Assembly: GCF_958298935.1 (NCBI RefSeq)
Contig: NC_084942.1
Location: 16,437,501-16,501,500, forward strand
From: Phragmites australis
Lineage: Eukaryota; Streptophyta; Magnoliopsida; Poales; Poaceae
Reading direction: 5' to 3'
DNA length: 64,000 bases
Shown: positions 11,290-22,846 of the stretch, one piece after another
Layout: every line of letters begins with the position of its first letter
Position numbering within the stretch: position 1 is the first letter of the stretch
Notes under the pieces: generated by a model
The model's input: the letters and a program-made list of their open reading frames with translations, nothing else
The model's database searches: none
What the model was told of the DNA's origin: nothing
Program-made: the position numbers and the translations under genes

Positions 11290-14200
11290 TGTAACAGGCC
11301 AAAACCAAGAAACTATAAAACTTTGCAAAAGAAATAAAAGAATTTGCAAAGTTAAATAATCTGAAGAGTATATATATATGTATATATTTGATTGCTCGAT
11401 TGATTGCTTAATGTTGTGAGCTAGTATATATATATGTGGTATATATGATGTATAAGTATAATATACATGTGTATATACATGAGAGGAAAAAGGAAAATCT
11501 TTTAGAATGAAATAGGCCTCAGCGCACCTCTCTTCTCTCAATTTCGGCCTGATCTAACCAGCCCAGCTATCACCCTCTCTTCTCTTTTCTCTGGGCCGCA
11601 GCCCAACCCGTTTGTTCGGCCCACCCAGTCATCCTCAACCTCCAGCTCCCCCTCTCCCTCGATGTCTCATGCCACCGAGCTATGCCACCAGGAAAATCCA
11701 AGCCGTCCACGGGCCAAGGAGCAAAACCGACGTGCATATGAAGGAGAAGATCTTCTAGAAGCTTGCCAGCTACATATAAGCAAGAATCACAGCCAAGGAC
11801 GCCTTATCTTCAATGGATTTGAATTCAAATCGACCATGTCGCCATTCAAATCGAGTCTGAATTACCCACGAGCCCTATCTCTTCTAGGTATATAAGGAAC
11901 CCGAGACCTCTTCCCTAGAGCATCCCAAAGCAGCCATCAGTTTAGAGCTCAAGAACCGCCGCATAGCTTCATCTGTCACCGCTTTAGTGAAGAAAGCCAT
12001 CACTGTCGATCTCGATCGACATAGCCAATTTCACTGTCGAGCGTTTTGCTAGCACCGCAGGAGTGAAAGGAAGCTTCCAAAGGCAAGCTTGATCGTTGAT
12101 TGTCATCGAAGCTTCATCCACGGCGCCGACCCAGGAGAACCGCCACCGTGCGCCATCGCTGACCTAGCTAGAGTCTTCCCCAAGCTTCAACAAGAGTCTA
12201 GGTGAGTTCCCTATGAGCATGTGTTCCTCTTTCGTCGCTCGTTGTCGAGTTTATGTCACTCGAGCATCATTTCGGTGAGGGTCCCGCAATGCGCCACAGT
12301 GGAAGCTGTCTCCGCCATTGTGCCGCCATTTAGATGAGAGCTGAGTGATGTGAGCCATCGGATCCGGAACCCATGGCTGAGATTAGATCGACCATACCCC
12401 TTCGTTTTTTAACCCAATCAGCCAGTGACGTGGTAGCCACATAGGCACACGCATTCGACGCGTAGTGCCATGTCAACATAGATCACTGAGTTAGCAGCCC
12501 AATCAGCTTTTCTTCTTCTTTTTAATTGTTGGATGACATCATAATTAGTAAATATTACGCAATAAATAGTTTTCCAGAAGAAAAATAATTCTATAAAATA
12601 ATAATAATTAGTAAATTAATTTCTAAAATGTTTAATAATGTTTATAGTATATTTAATTATGTTTAATAGTTTTAAATAGTTTTATAATTCAAATAAATGC
12701 TAGAAAAATCCCAGAAAAACCTAGATGGCTTTGGAAGAATGCTAGAAAATCCTAGCAATATAATTTCATCTGTATATAATCTTTCTAGTCATATTTTAAT
12801 CTTTAGAAAATCATAACTTGTCAACCGTAGCTTTGTTCTGACCCATTCTTTCACCTAATTGTCTAGACAAGTGTAATCTTGTGAGTGGTGATGTTTGTTG
12901 TGTGATTTTTAGTTCTTTTTGGATCTTGGTGTTTATGTGTTGTTATTTTTCCGCGTATGTTGCGAGTAGATGCCAACATTCAGGAGGAGCTAGAAGGTCT
13001 GCAGGATCAAGATTTTGAAGACCCAACTGAGTTTAGTGAAGGCAAGTTGTGTTCTTGATCATTTTTATCCCAGTTTTATAAATATTTTATTTTATAAACA
13101 TGCATACTAATAATTTATTAGGAATCCAAAGAGTGAGGCATTACCCTACTTTTTCCCTTATCATCCTTGTCGCCATAGTATGGTTTTGGGTTATGGATGG
13201 GTAGATGATGCTTAGCCTTGATTTGGGATGGTAATCATGATAATTGTTCCATGAACTTGATAATGGTCCTATGCAACAATGATAAAATATGATGGAATAT
13301 TTTTTGTAGAAACATGGTATAGGGATTTGAGCAGGTGGTATGATGAGATGTATGATTGGGAAATTGGTAGTCTTGCTCAAATCTAAGGACCGGTTTGTGG
13401 TGTGACTTTTTGGTGTTTATAGCACAACTACAAGCCTGGTATGGGATGGGCCTAGGCAAGTAATTTGCTTACTCTCAACATAGTGTAGACCAAGCAGAAG
13501 AGCGGTGAATGGATGATATCTTAGAATCCAAAAGGTGCGAGAGGGGGCTTTCATTATTGAGGTGAAATCACGTGGTAGTGAAACCTTAGTGGATAGATAT
13601 GTGCTGAGAGGTTTATTGTAAAGGCTTTATAGTGGATTCCTAGTACACCTCAGTAGTGTGTAAGAGTTCTCCATCGGCCAATGGATGCTCGGCAAAATGG
13701 GATGAAACGTCTTGTGGATAAAGTACAACCTCTATAGAGTTAAAACTGAATATTCAGCCGTGCTCACGGTCATGAGCGGCACTGAAAACCTACCATGATT
13801 ATAACTTGATGTTTTGGTTAGCCAGGTCAACAGTGATGGTGGGAATCATAGTTGAGGATGGTCAGTCATAGTGGTGGGAACTATGATTGAGGATTCAACA
13901 TTAGTGGATGAAAATTTTGGTTGAGGTGTTAGTTAGTTGGTTAAGTCAAGATGGATGGAGTCTTGAGGTAGTTTGTTATTCACTTAATTATTATTGCTTT
14001 TCAAATATTTTTTTTACTTAAATGCTGATTTATGTAAGAGAGCCATATTAGCCTTATTCATGTCAAACCTTCATATGCATACTATTTCCTTCACAATTTG
14101 CTGAGTAAGACAAGTGCTCACTCTTACTATCACCAAATACTCAGTTGAAGGTATTGAGGAGTATGCTGAAGGTGGATCGTTCTAAGATGCTTTCTACGTC

Positions 14201-14431
14201 AATGATGCCTATGGAAGAGTCGTAAAGGATTAGAGTTTTTGTAATTTGTTTACTTCCACTGCAGAGTTTAATTGGTTCTTTGACCCCCAAATGTCACTTT
14301 TGTAAGATAGTTTATTTGATTAAGTTTGGATATTGTAATGATTATTATCAATGAAGTCACTATGTGTTATGATTGATTCCTAGGCTTAGCACATAGATGA
14401 GATTGGTTTGTTTCTTGAACCGGTCTCGACA
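11290..14431 (+). mobile_element. Solo LTR (LTR-2) inserted in the LARD LTR
   Basis: The element starts TGTAACAGGCC and ends CGGTCTCGACA. It is flanked by the perfect duplication TCGGT at 11285-11289 and 14432-14436, and is 3142 bp long. It shares the AAGGACCGGTT module (13385), the GAAGGCAAGT module (about 13038) and the 3' CTGAGTA...GTGCTCACTC module (about 14100) with LTR-1. No internal region is present. Because it lies inside another LTR, it is younger than the LARD insertion. Confidence 0.88.
11889..11895 (+). promoter_or_regulatory. TATA box of LTR-2
   Basis: TATATAA lies about 600 bp from the start of LTR-2 and is followed by a leader with short GC-rich parts. The position matches the TATA run in LTR-1. 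Confidence 0.5.
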
Positions 14432-14708
14432 TCGGTTTAGCCCACAAACTCGCCAATGTAGTCCTGCAATGGTGGAGGTGGTCTTCTATCCACTATCATG
14501 CTTTTCCTTATCGCTGGGTTCAAGTTTTCGGTCAACATATTGTCTCATTCATTCTCAGTCATTAGGAATCATGATCCATCTTTATAGCATGGGCGGCTAG
14601 GGACCAAGCCAACGGAATGGTTGTGGCGCTTCCAATATGCATGTATACATGAGGGTGTCTCCCTATTTGCTCGGTCAAAATAGTTAGCCTAAGATCACCG
14701 TACCAACA

Positions 14709-14720
14709 TTCTCCCAATTG
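14709..14720 (-). other. Polypurine tract of the LARD
   Basis: Read on the minus strand this is CAATTGGGAGAA, directly followed by the LTR start TGTTGGTACGG. This is the expected place and composition for plus-strand priming. Confidence 0.65.
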
Positions 14721-15102
14721 ATTAAAAGGCTAACTTCATAAGCTCTATACTCAATAGAACAACACACCACGATACAATGTTACAATAGTTAATAGGACAC
14801 TACTGAAACCTCAGCATCTATAGTGTACTACTCTATCTCGATAGGATAATCACTTATACTTATTTAGAAGATGGCTTATACACTTATGATCCTTTTGTGC
14901 AGTTTGTTTTCATTTGTCATTATATGCACATTGAAAAGGTGAAAACAAACTTTGTAGTTCCATATTCAAAATTTTAGATCTCAATTTGTCCCGGAAGTAT
15001 AGGTTCTCTATTAGTCTTATGCCGGCACTAATTTTGAGATAGGGGAATCATTAAGCTAAACATGATGCATAACACTTATATGCTGAACATAATACTTAAC
15101 TC

Positions 15103-15729
15103 TTATTGTTGAACCTATTTTGGTGAATTTTAATAGTCAAAACATGAGAGACATCACCAAGACAATTTGATTTTGAGTCCATCTTTCACAATGTCATATG
15201 TTTGGCAGCGCCACTTGACAAGTTGTTACTCGAAACAAAATTGCATTCTAACATAAAAGTTCTAGGATAGAATCTTAAGCTAAAAGAAAAAAAAGAAAAA
15301 GAATATTTGTTCTTAAGAAATTGGTTAGATCCATTCCACAATATGGCTCCTCCTACAAGATTGAAGATTTGACTTGATGTAGATTTCTTAATATCAACAC
15401 ACCTTGGAAAATTGACATCTGATTAACGCACAACTTTATGGTTATAAGACTTCTTATATGTGAGCATATAATCATTAGCACCCTATGCATAACGTAGAGT
15501 CGTCTTTAGTAGTTTTCTAGTGGTCCAGTCCTGAATTAATATCTGCCAAGTTTCGCGGTTACAAACATTAATGAGGGCGCATATAAACTTAAGTATACAT
15601 AATATTCATGACAGCGGTAGTGTAAGAAAAACTCTTATCGCCCTCAATAATCAGAGTAAACTCCTTTATTATTGAACCTATCTTGGTGAATTTTAATAGT
15701 CAAAACATGAGAGACATCACCAAGACAAT
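15103..15729. repeat. Pair of about 62-bp direct repeats in the LARD interior
   Basis: 15103-15166 and 15668-15729 share GGTGAATTTTAATAGTCAAA and ACATGAGAGACATCACCAAG almost without change. The repeats are about 565 bp apart. Confidence 0.8.
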
Positions 15730-17211
15730 CATAATACCTAGAAGAGAAAAGAAATCTTTGGGTCTTAAACATTAATATCCCTATTGCTGATAGTCAACTA
15801 GATATCGTCTATATAAAACATAAGCCAGGTTGTCCTCAAGTATAGTTTTCCTTGCCTCAGAGCTCCCACTGAAATCAACATTTCTACAAACTCAGTGGTA
15901 TGGCTTTGACAATAATAATAATACCTTTTAGTCTCGATGGAAGCTTGTCAATCCCATGCACATAAGTATTAAGATTGAAGCTCGGTATTTTTCCAAAACA
16001 TAAGATATTGGTACTGATTGGCTGGGATACTAACTAGTATGCACAGTTGTCCTTAATACTTTCATAAGGTATGCATAGGTAATAAATTTTGTTATGGGGT
16101 ATGTCTCACATAATGAAGCATTTTCTTTCTTAATGAGACATTCAATTCTCCCCCTTGAAATGTGGCATAAGTATCAATGCCACAATTTTGATTAACTCTC
16201 ATAAATATTTGACTTTAAGTGAAGTCAATAGAGTTAAAAATTTGTTTAATATTCCCCAAATAATTCATAAGAGTGAACCACAAGGAAATTACTTCTCATA
16301 ATGGGGACATAAATTACATTATTAGAATATAGGGTGATAACATAATTTAGTACTGATGGAAACCTTCCAATAGCTTCAATATTAGCCTCCTATCCATTCT
16401 CTAAAACTTCACTTTAAAACTTTTATAGTCTTGAGGTAATGCTGGCAACATAAATATAATCTTTTATCTTAGTATCTCACCAACTTTCTTTATGAATGCA
16501 TATATTCATGGGCACAATCATAGTTCACTTCTCATTCTGTATTGTTGATCATATTAGAAAAGAATGACGTAATAAAGTGAATTAGAAAGGCTTCTATAAT
16601 TCTTCATGTCCTAGCTCATTAACCTCTGAGCACTTGTATGATCAATGTACTGGCAAGGACTTTTGAGGAGCCAGACAATCTTAATTTAACTCGAGGATTG
16701 CTACACTAGATTCTAAATTGTATGATCATAAGGGACACTTGTTTAGATTCCTCCCACTAGTCTTTAGCGAACTGAAAATTCATTGATTTACATCAATGTT
16801 TTAATCATTAATGGCTTCTCTAATGGGAGCCAATCATTATCATTTGGTTTGTGTGCGTAACCAATATACATAACCTCAAGAATGATCATCTCCTAACAAT
16901 AATATTTACCTTATTCTATTATTAAGATACTAGGAACATGCGGAGAACTTATGGTTGAATTGATAATAGGGACATATCAAAGATCATTACTTTAATATCC
17001 ACAGAACTATGAATAATTATCTATCATGAAATTAGCCCTACCCTGGTCAGGTTAATAACATGCTAATAACAAATCTTAACAATTCAAATTCGCTTCATCG
17101 TTGGGTAGAAACAGAGAAGAACTTAACATGAGGAACAAAACAACAGTCCAGCTTCGTGTGACCTCTTGGCAGAAAACGAAGAATAACTAGACTCACTAAT
17201 GGAGATGGTAA

Positions 17212-17455
17212 ATGACCACAAACAATGTTGGCCAGTATATAATCATGAGCCATAAAACATAATCCTTAAATCAACATGAAATCTCTAACTTAAATTTCTC
17301 GTTGGTTCCATTTTGATTAAAAAAATTATGGGAATGACACATGACTACAATCAACGTTGGTCAGAATGTAATCGTGTGCCATGACATAATCTCCAAACAA
17401 CATCAAATTTCTAATTAAGACTTCTCATTAGTTCCATCTTAATTAGAGACAACTT
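17212..17455. repeat. Diverged tandem pair in the LARD interior
   Basis: Two units of roughly 120 bp follow each other, sharing AATCATGAGCCATAA / AATCGTGTGCCATGA, CATCAAATTTCTAA and TTAGTTCCATCTTAATTAGA. A weaker pair with AGTCAACATTAAGTATATT lies at about 18119 and 18240. Confidence 0.6.
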
Positions 17456-18513
17456 AATTATTACACAATCATGATCACATAAATGCTTGAGACAAGATGA
17501 CTTAATAAATTAAATAATTTTAAAAATTTATTAAATGACACATGAGTCAACTAATCATAATCATATTATGATTATAATTACTAAACATATTGATCGGAGA
17601 CAAGTTTAATCAACACATGATCATAATTACTAAACAATAAATGTTAATTACTTAAATGTGGAAGCATGATTATTAAAATAAAACATCACATAATTTGAAT
17701 CTATACAAGTGATTAAATAAATACGGAAGCATAATCATTAAAAGAAAACCTTAATTAATAGGAAACATATAAATACTGAATTAAAATATGGAGGGAAAAA
17801 CTACAACACACAATTCAGGGAAAAATTAAAGCATAAGAAAATTCTTGACAATAAAAACACATGTGGAATTAATTAAATAACTCAGGAGAATCATAATGAT
17901 TAATTAATTAATTAATCCCATCTTAGCTTATTCCTGAAATGCACTAAAATGTGATTTGTGGCCCAGTTGAGAAATATCAAAAAAGGTCAGCCTAAATCTT
18001 ATGTCCAAAAATGGGCCCATTAATTATGGCCTAGGGACATAAAAAAATAGTTCATTGGTGGGCAATAAATTCTGACAATTCGTGATTATAAACAACTTCA
18101 GTTGGAATACAACCCCGAAAAGTCAACATTAAGTATATTAATGCCCATAATTTGGTTATAGTCCCAAATCAAAATTTCCCATTGGTTCCATTTTGATTTG
18201 AGACAAACTTAATCATAAGAGGCCAAAAATAGTCGCTTAAAGTCAACATTAACTATATTTGAGCATCCCTCAATTATCATAAAATAATTGCACCATTTTG
18301 GGCAACCAGATATTATTAAAAATTACATAAATCAAAACATCTATTTGGAAAATAAATAATAATTAACAGTGCATAAAATATAATTAAGAAGTAAAAAATC
18401 TTGTGAATTGCACTGAAAATAACCCAAAATTGCTTTTATTCAGCACAATAACTAAATCAGGCCCAACATAAGAAAAAATCAGGAATTAAAACAAAATTAA
18501 AACGGCCCACTTT

Positions 18514-18840
18514 ATGCTTTTTCGGCCTGAAGCTAACGGGCCAAGACAACTATCCATCTCGCTGGAGCACGCGTGCGACCGAGGTTTGGTGTGGCTCCGT
18601 CGAGTGGATCTGTGGTGGTGCGGCGAGTTGAAACAACAAGGCGACGGAGTCCCCGATAGTGAGGTTTACGGTGCTACCGAGCCTCTTCTTCCTTGCCAGC
18701 GCGCACGAGGGTGACGATGACAAGTGGGGTCCCTGATCGCGGGCGAGGCGGCAGGGGCTAAGGTGTATGGCAGCTACGGTGATTTGTAAAAGGAAGCAAC
18801 ACAGCGATGACTTGGTGGTGAACAACATCATCAACAAAAA
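18514..18840. other. GC-rich island near the 5' end of the LARD interior
   Basis: A block of about 330 bp stands out by high GC in AT-rich surroundings. It holds short ORFs on both strands (66 and 95 codons) with no recognised domain. On the minus strand it lies 240 bp behind the primer site, where a gag start or packaging region would be expected. Confidence 0.35.
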
Positions 18841-19066
18841 AGGTAAGTACTTTACCGCCGCTATCTAATCTAGAGTTTGCGATTTGGGATTCTTGATAGG
18901 GTTCTCAGATTTGGGGTGAAACATTAAGGTTTCGGGAGGGGAACTTTCTTAGGGTTTCATGAGCCGCTTGATCCCCTCCTTCTATATGCTAACCGAGGCT
19001 AAAACAGGGATTAAACATGAAAATGTGCATTAATCTGAGGATAGGGTTCATGAATTAGGCCATTAC

Positions 19067-19078
19067 GCTCCGATACCA
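19067..19078 (-). other. Primer-binding site of the LARD
   Basis: Read on the minus strand this is TGGTATCGGAGC, one base away from the plant initiator-Met tRNA complement TGGTATCAGAGC. It directly abuts the LTR. Confidence 0.8.
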
Positions 19079-19559
19079 TGTTAGTGTTAATCTAATGTAA
19101 GACATGATCAAGCTTAGTCTAATTACATAAACACCCAATTCCGTCGTTAGATACAATATGACTAACCCGATGGAGAAGATGCCCCTAAGGTCTCTGATGA
19201 CTTGTGCCTGCTCGGTGCAGGCATGTTGCTGATGTCGATGGTGTTGGTGTAACCCATGAACTCGTCGATGCAGTCATGCAATGGTGGCGGTGGTCTTCTT
19301 TCCGCTGACGTGCTTTTTCCCGATCGGTGGGTTCTAGTTTTAGGTCAACTTACTATCCCATTCATTTTCAGTCGTTAGGAATCGTGACCCATCTTTATAG
19401 CACGGGCGGTCAGGGAACGGTTGTGGCACTTCCGATCATGCGCGCATACGTGAGGGTGTCTCTCTCTTTGCTCAGTCAAAACAGTTAGTCTGGGATCATA
19501 CGTGAGGGTGTCTCTCTTTGCTCAGTCAAAACAGTTAGTCTGGGATCACCGTACCAACA
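19079..19559 (-). mobile_element. Right (5') LTR of the LARD
   Basis: A 481-bp LTR runs TGTTAGTG...ACCAACA as read on the plus strand. It is longer than the left LTR because it carries a roughly 50-bp tandem duplication at about 19446-19549. Confidence 0.85.
19446..19549. repeat. 50-bp tandem duplication in the right LARD LTR
   Basis: CATACGTGAGGGTGTCTCTC followed by TTTGCTCAGTCAAAACAG occurs twice head to tail, differing by one CT unit. The left LTR has the block once. Confidence 0.85.
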
Positions 19560-19564
19560 TAATC

Positions 19565-20004
19565 TTCATGTTTGTAGAGTTAATTATTTCCTTATTGTAC
19601 TACACGGTATTGCTTTCGGGGATCATATCCTAAGATCCGGACATCTGATTGACATGATTCTTGTTGAATGAGTTGTGAAATTTTGTCTACCTTCCACTGC
19701 GAATATTTCAAGTCAATGGGTCCTTCTTTCAAAGTATTTTACTAAGTTTTAAAACATGGTGGAGTTATGTAAGGTGAATTTTTAATCATGAAAAAAAATT
19801 GATTTTAGATTCCGCAATCATTCAACCCCTCTGACTACCTAACTAGTGAATAATCGATCCTACAAAGTATACCCATACATCATTTTCACATGATGGGAAA
19901 AGCAAGCAAAATAGCTGGTGCAAGCACTCTCCATCGTATCATCGAAGCACTGCCCTCTTCTATTCGAGCACCGTTTCAGGTTTAGCGCTCAAGGTTTGTG
20001 TCAG
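19565..20004. other. No gene recognised
   Basis: This is AT-rich flank of the LARD. A stretch at about 19800-19860 (CCGCAATCATTCAACCCC) resembles the end of a plant LTR, but no partner or primer site follows. Confidence 0.35.
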
Positions 20005-21407
20005 GTTTAGCACAACCGTCTTCCTTTGGTACAGAGAATTGAACGGAGATTGGTTAGCTGTTCCTCTTTCCTCACTCACGGAGGCAAATTAGAAATGGTC
20101 AATTCCTGCTTGACCTCCCTCCCAACCTTTTACATATGTACTCTTAAGCTGCCCATCACGGTGATCAATCAAATTGACAAATATAGAAAGCATTGTCTGT
20201 AGAGGGGCTCAGATCTGAATGCTAAGAAGCAACCTCTTGCAGCCTGGGATATGGTGTGTAGACCAAAACGTGAAGGGGGTCTTGGTGTTATAAAACTTAG
20301 AGTCCAAAATGAAGCTTTTCTTCTGAAAAATTTGGACAAGTTCTTCAATAAACAAAACCTTCCTTGGATTCAGATGATCTGGGACAACTACTATACAAAT
20401 TGGAGGGTTCCTGGTATCAACAAAAAGGGTTCTTTCTGGTGGAGAAGTATTATAAGGCTGATGGATGTATACAAGGGGATAGCAGTTGCTCAAATTGGAA
20501 ATGGCTTTTCTGTTCACTTCTGTAAAGATCTGTGGGATGGTGTGGTTCCTATGCACTCCTTTCTGGAACTTTACTCTTTTGTTAAGGTGCCTAACATCTC
20601 CCTAAACTCAACAATCAATAGAACTACTCTTCTTGACCTGTTCCACCTCCCCCTCTAAGATCAAGCGTTTGATTAGCTTCATTTGCTGTGCAACAAAATT
20701 GAGGACATACATCTTTCTACAAGGCCAGATTCATGGACTTACATTTGGGGCAATGGTACCTTCTCTTTCAAAAGAGTTTATATCAGTCTTATGGAGCATT
20801 CTCAGATTCATCCTGCTTTTAATTGGATTTGGAAATCTTATTGTCAAAAGAAACACAAAGTCTTCTTCTGGTTGCTTCTCAAAGACAGACTAAATTCTAG
20901 AGGTATGTTACGCAGAAGGAACATGGCTTTGGACGACTATAATTGTGAGCTATGCATTTGGCAGAGAGAAGAAACTATCATGCATCTTTTTCTCAAATGT
21001 AACTTTGCAAAGGCATGCTGGCTCTCCATTGGCATAACCCCGCCTCAAATGGTTAACCGTGACAGAATTTGGCTTTTTTTGAAAAGAGCAATTCAGCAAC
21101 CTTTCTATATGGAGATTATCATCCATATGTGTTGAGCATTTGGACATCCAGAAATGATTGGATCAACAACAATGTGGACCCAACTATTTTGCAATGCAGA
21201 AATAGGTTCTTCTATGAGTTAAGATTGGTTACTCAGAGGATAAAAAAAGTGTACCTTGATCAACTCTCTGAATGGATAAACTTGAGGATGTAATCTTTTG
21301 ATTCTTTTTCTTTTTTCCATCCCTAATTCTTTTTTTACCCTTTCTTTCCAGTGTTCTAATATATTATAAATCTGTAGGACTAAGTCCCTCCAGTTTCATA
21401 AAAAAAG
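20005..21407 (+). pseudogene. 5'-truncated L1-type LINE: reverse-transcriptase C-terminus and zf-RVT domain
   Basis: The translation gives LPLVQRIERRLVSCSSFLTH and GGKLEMVNS..LPTFYICTLK, the segment behind the RT core of plant L1 elements. MVCRPKREGGLGVIKLR follows, and later the zf-RVT domain with CELC and ETIMHLFLKCNFAKACW. Stops and a frame change near 20656 break the ORF. The 3' end has an A-run at 21400-21406. A 12-bp direct repeat GGTTTGTGTYAG (19993-20004 and 21408-21419, 11 of 12 identical) marks a target-site duplication, so the copy was truncated on insertion. Confidence 0.85.
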
Positions 21408-21419
21408 GGTTTGTGTTAG

Positions 21420-22765
21420 CCAGTGGCGCGGTGGCTGCTTTGTTGAGAATCTGGCACCATCGACATTCTCCTCCAAGGCAAGCAAGCTCAGCAAGCTTCT
21501 CCATTTTTGTTTAATTCACCTTTGTTCTTGAGAAGATCGGTGGAGCACGCGTTTCGTTGGCTCTGCTTTCTCCTTAAAGCTTAGTGCTGTCCCCTTAAAG
21601 CTGATGCTTCTGTATGTGTCGTGTCTTCAGAATTTTTAGGGAGCGTTGTATTTGTTGCACGTGTCACCTCGGAAAATAGTTTGTGCGACATTCATTCAGA
21701 GTTGAACCGCTATCAAATTGTTGGTACAGTTCACCAACACGTGTCATCGATTGTCTGGATCTTTTTCCTCAAAGCACGTATTTCATTAAGAGACTGATTG
21801 GTTGGATTATTGCACTGCTCCCTATAGTACTACTAGCTCAAACAGAATTAGAGACAGAGTGAACAGAATAGTCGAGACGAGAGGACAGGTCTTTTGATAT
21901 TAAACATGGCGATATCGTTCGTTTCTTCGATTAATCTCAGGATGAGTGCCCAATGGCCACGGCAACTACAGTATGTTTCTTTTTTTAACGTAAGTGGCAG
22001 GAGGCAACTACAGTAGTTTTCTTCGTTTTGTTCTCTTCTCACGACTTGACCAAATCGCAGCGACCACATCAAATGTTGTCGGGGCCCGGCAGAGAGACGT
22101 CTGGGGAGTCCGTTGCCGGGTCAATCACAGAATTACCCGCGAATCCTGTCTGCTTTCTGATTGCAACCAAGAGAGGCCAAGTCTCCTAAATTTCGTTTGC
22201 AGACATGACGGGGCTCTCACCTCACCTGGAAGCATATGCCAATTGGCGTATCGTAAGGTGATTTTCTCATAAAGTCCATCGCTGTACAGATGCGACACTG
22301 ACAAAACAAGGACAAGAAGCCAACAGGTTAGAATAAGCTCCATTGACGGAATAAGAATCTGAGCACCAGGTCTTCTGTTAGGCAGCAAGATGCTTCGAGG
22401 AAAAGCCAATGCATCCAGATCAAAGGAAAAAACGGTAATTGAGCTGGTGCCTGGTATCACCGTGTCAACAACGTCACGTCGAAACGTCTGCTTGAATATG
22501 ACATATCAACAAAAAAAAGTGAGAAAAGAAACTAATTCCAGCATTCTCACGCGATGTGACCATGAAAAGTTGGACCCGTTCCAGCTGACCGAAGAACAGC
22601 ACAAAGGAAAATACAGCATAATTTGTCAATGCAAAATGTATATGCGCGTGCTATCCTAGTTGAAATCATTTCTTCTGACCGAGTCTATACTCTGACTGGA
22701 TGCAATACGATCCGTACTAGAACGATAAGCCAAGAATAAGAGCCCAAAGTCTGGCTCTGGTTCAC
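21420..22765. other. Upstream region of the kinase gene, no other gene recognised
   Basis: This is about 1.3 kb without a coding signal beyond short overlapping ORFs on both strands. It contains a W-box core TTGACC at 22046-22051, an element bound by WRKY factors in many defence genes. A single copy is weak evidence. Confidence 0.4.
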
Positions 22766-22772
22766 TATATAA
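22766..22772 (+). promoter_or_regulatory. TATA box of the wall-associated kinase gene
   Basis: TATATAA in CACTATATAAGCATAG lies 75 bp before the ATG at 22847, which leaves room for a 5' leader of about 45-50 bases. Confidence 0.65.
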
Positions 22773-22846
22773 GCATAGCTCAGACTATAGAGAAGGAGAA
22801 CTGGATATATCCAAGGGCAAGCAGAAAGAGAAACACATAGAAAGAA

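Larger units (their letters stand above)
11128..14708 (-). mobile_element. Left (3') LTR of the LARD, split by LTR-2
   Basis: The left part 11128-11289 and right part 14437-14708 together make about 434 bp matching the right LTR (for example CATGATCAAGC, AACACCCAATTCCGTC, GATCACCGTACCAACA). Its first base pair is TA instead of TG. Confidence 0.85.
11128..19559 (-). mobile_element. Complete non-coding LTR retrotransposon (LARD-like), minus strand
   Basis: Two similar LTRs (11128-14708, interrupted, and 19079-19559) enclose a 4.37-kb interior. The element is flanked by the perfect duplication TAATC at 11123-11127 and 19560-19564. A tRNA-Met-type primer site lies directly inside the right LTR on the minus strand, and a polypurine tract lies directly inside the left LTR, so it is transcribed leftward. 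The interior (14709-19066) is AT-rich with no long ORF and no gag or pol motif that could be read, which fits a large derivative needing proteins in trans. Copia-type primer use is seen; the family is not identified. Confidence 0.85.

Noticed and set aside
19790..19870. End of another LTR (CCGCAATCATTCAACCCC)
   Set aside because: No primer site follows and no partner LTR was found; only a weak resemblance.
22125..22460. 111-codon minus-strand ORF upstream of the kinase
   Set aside because: No motif, no matching promoter; it overlaps other short ORFs in all frames and lies in the likely kinase promoter.
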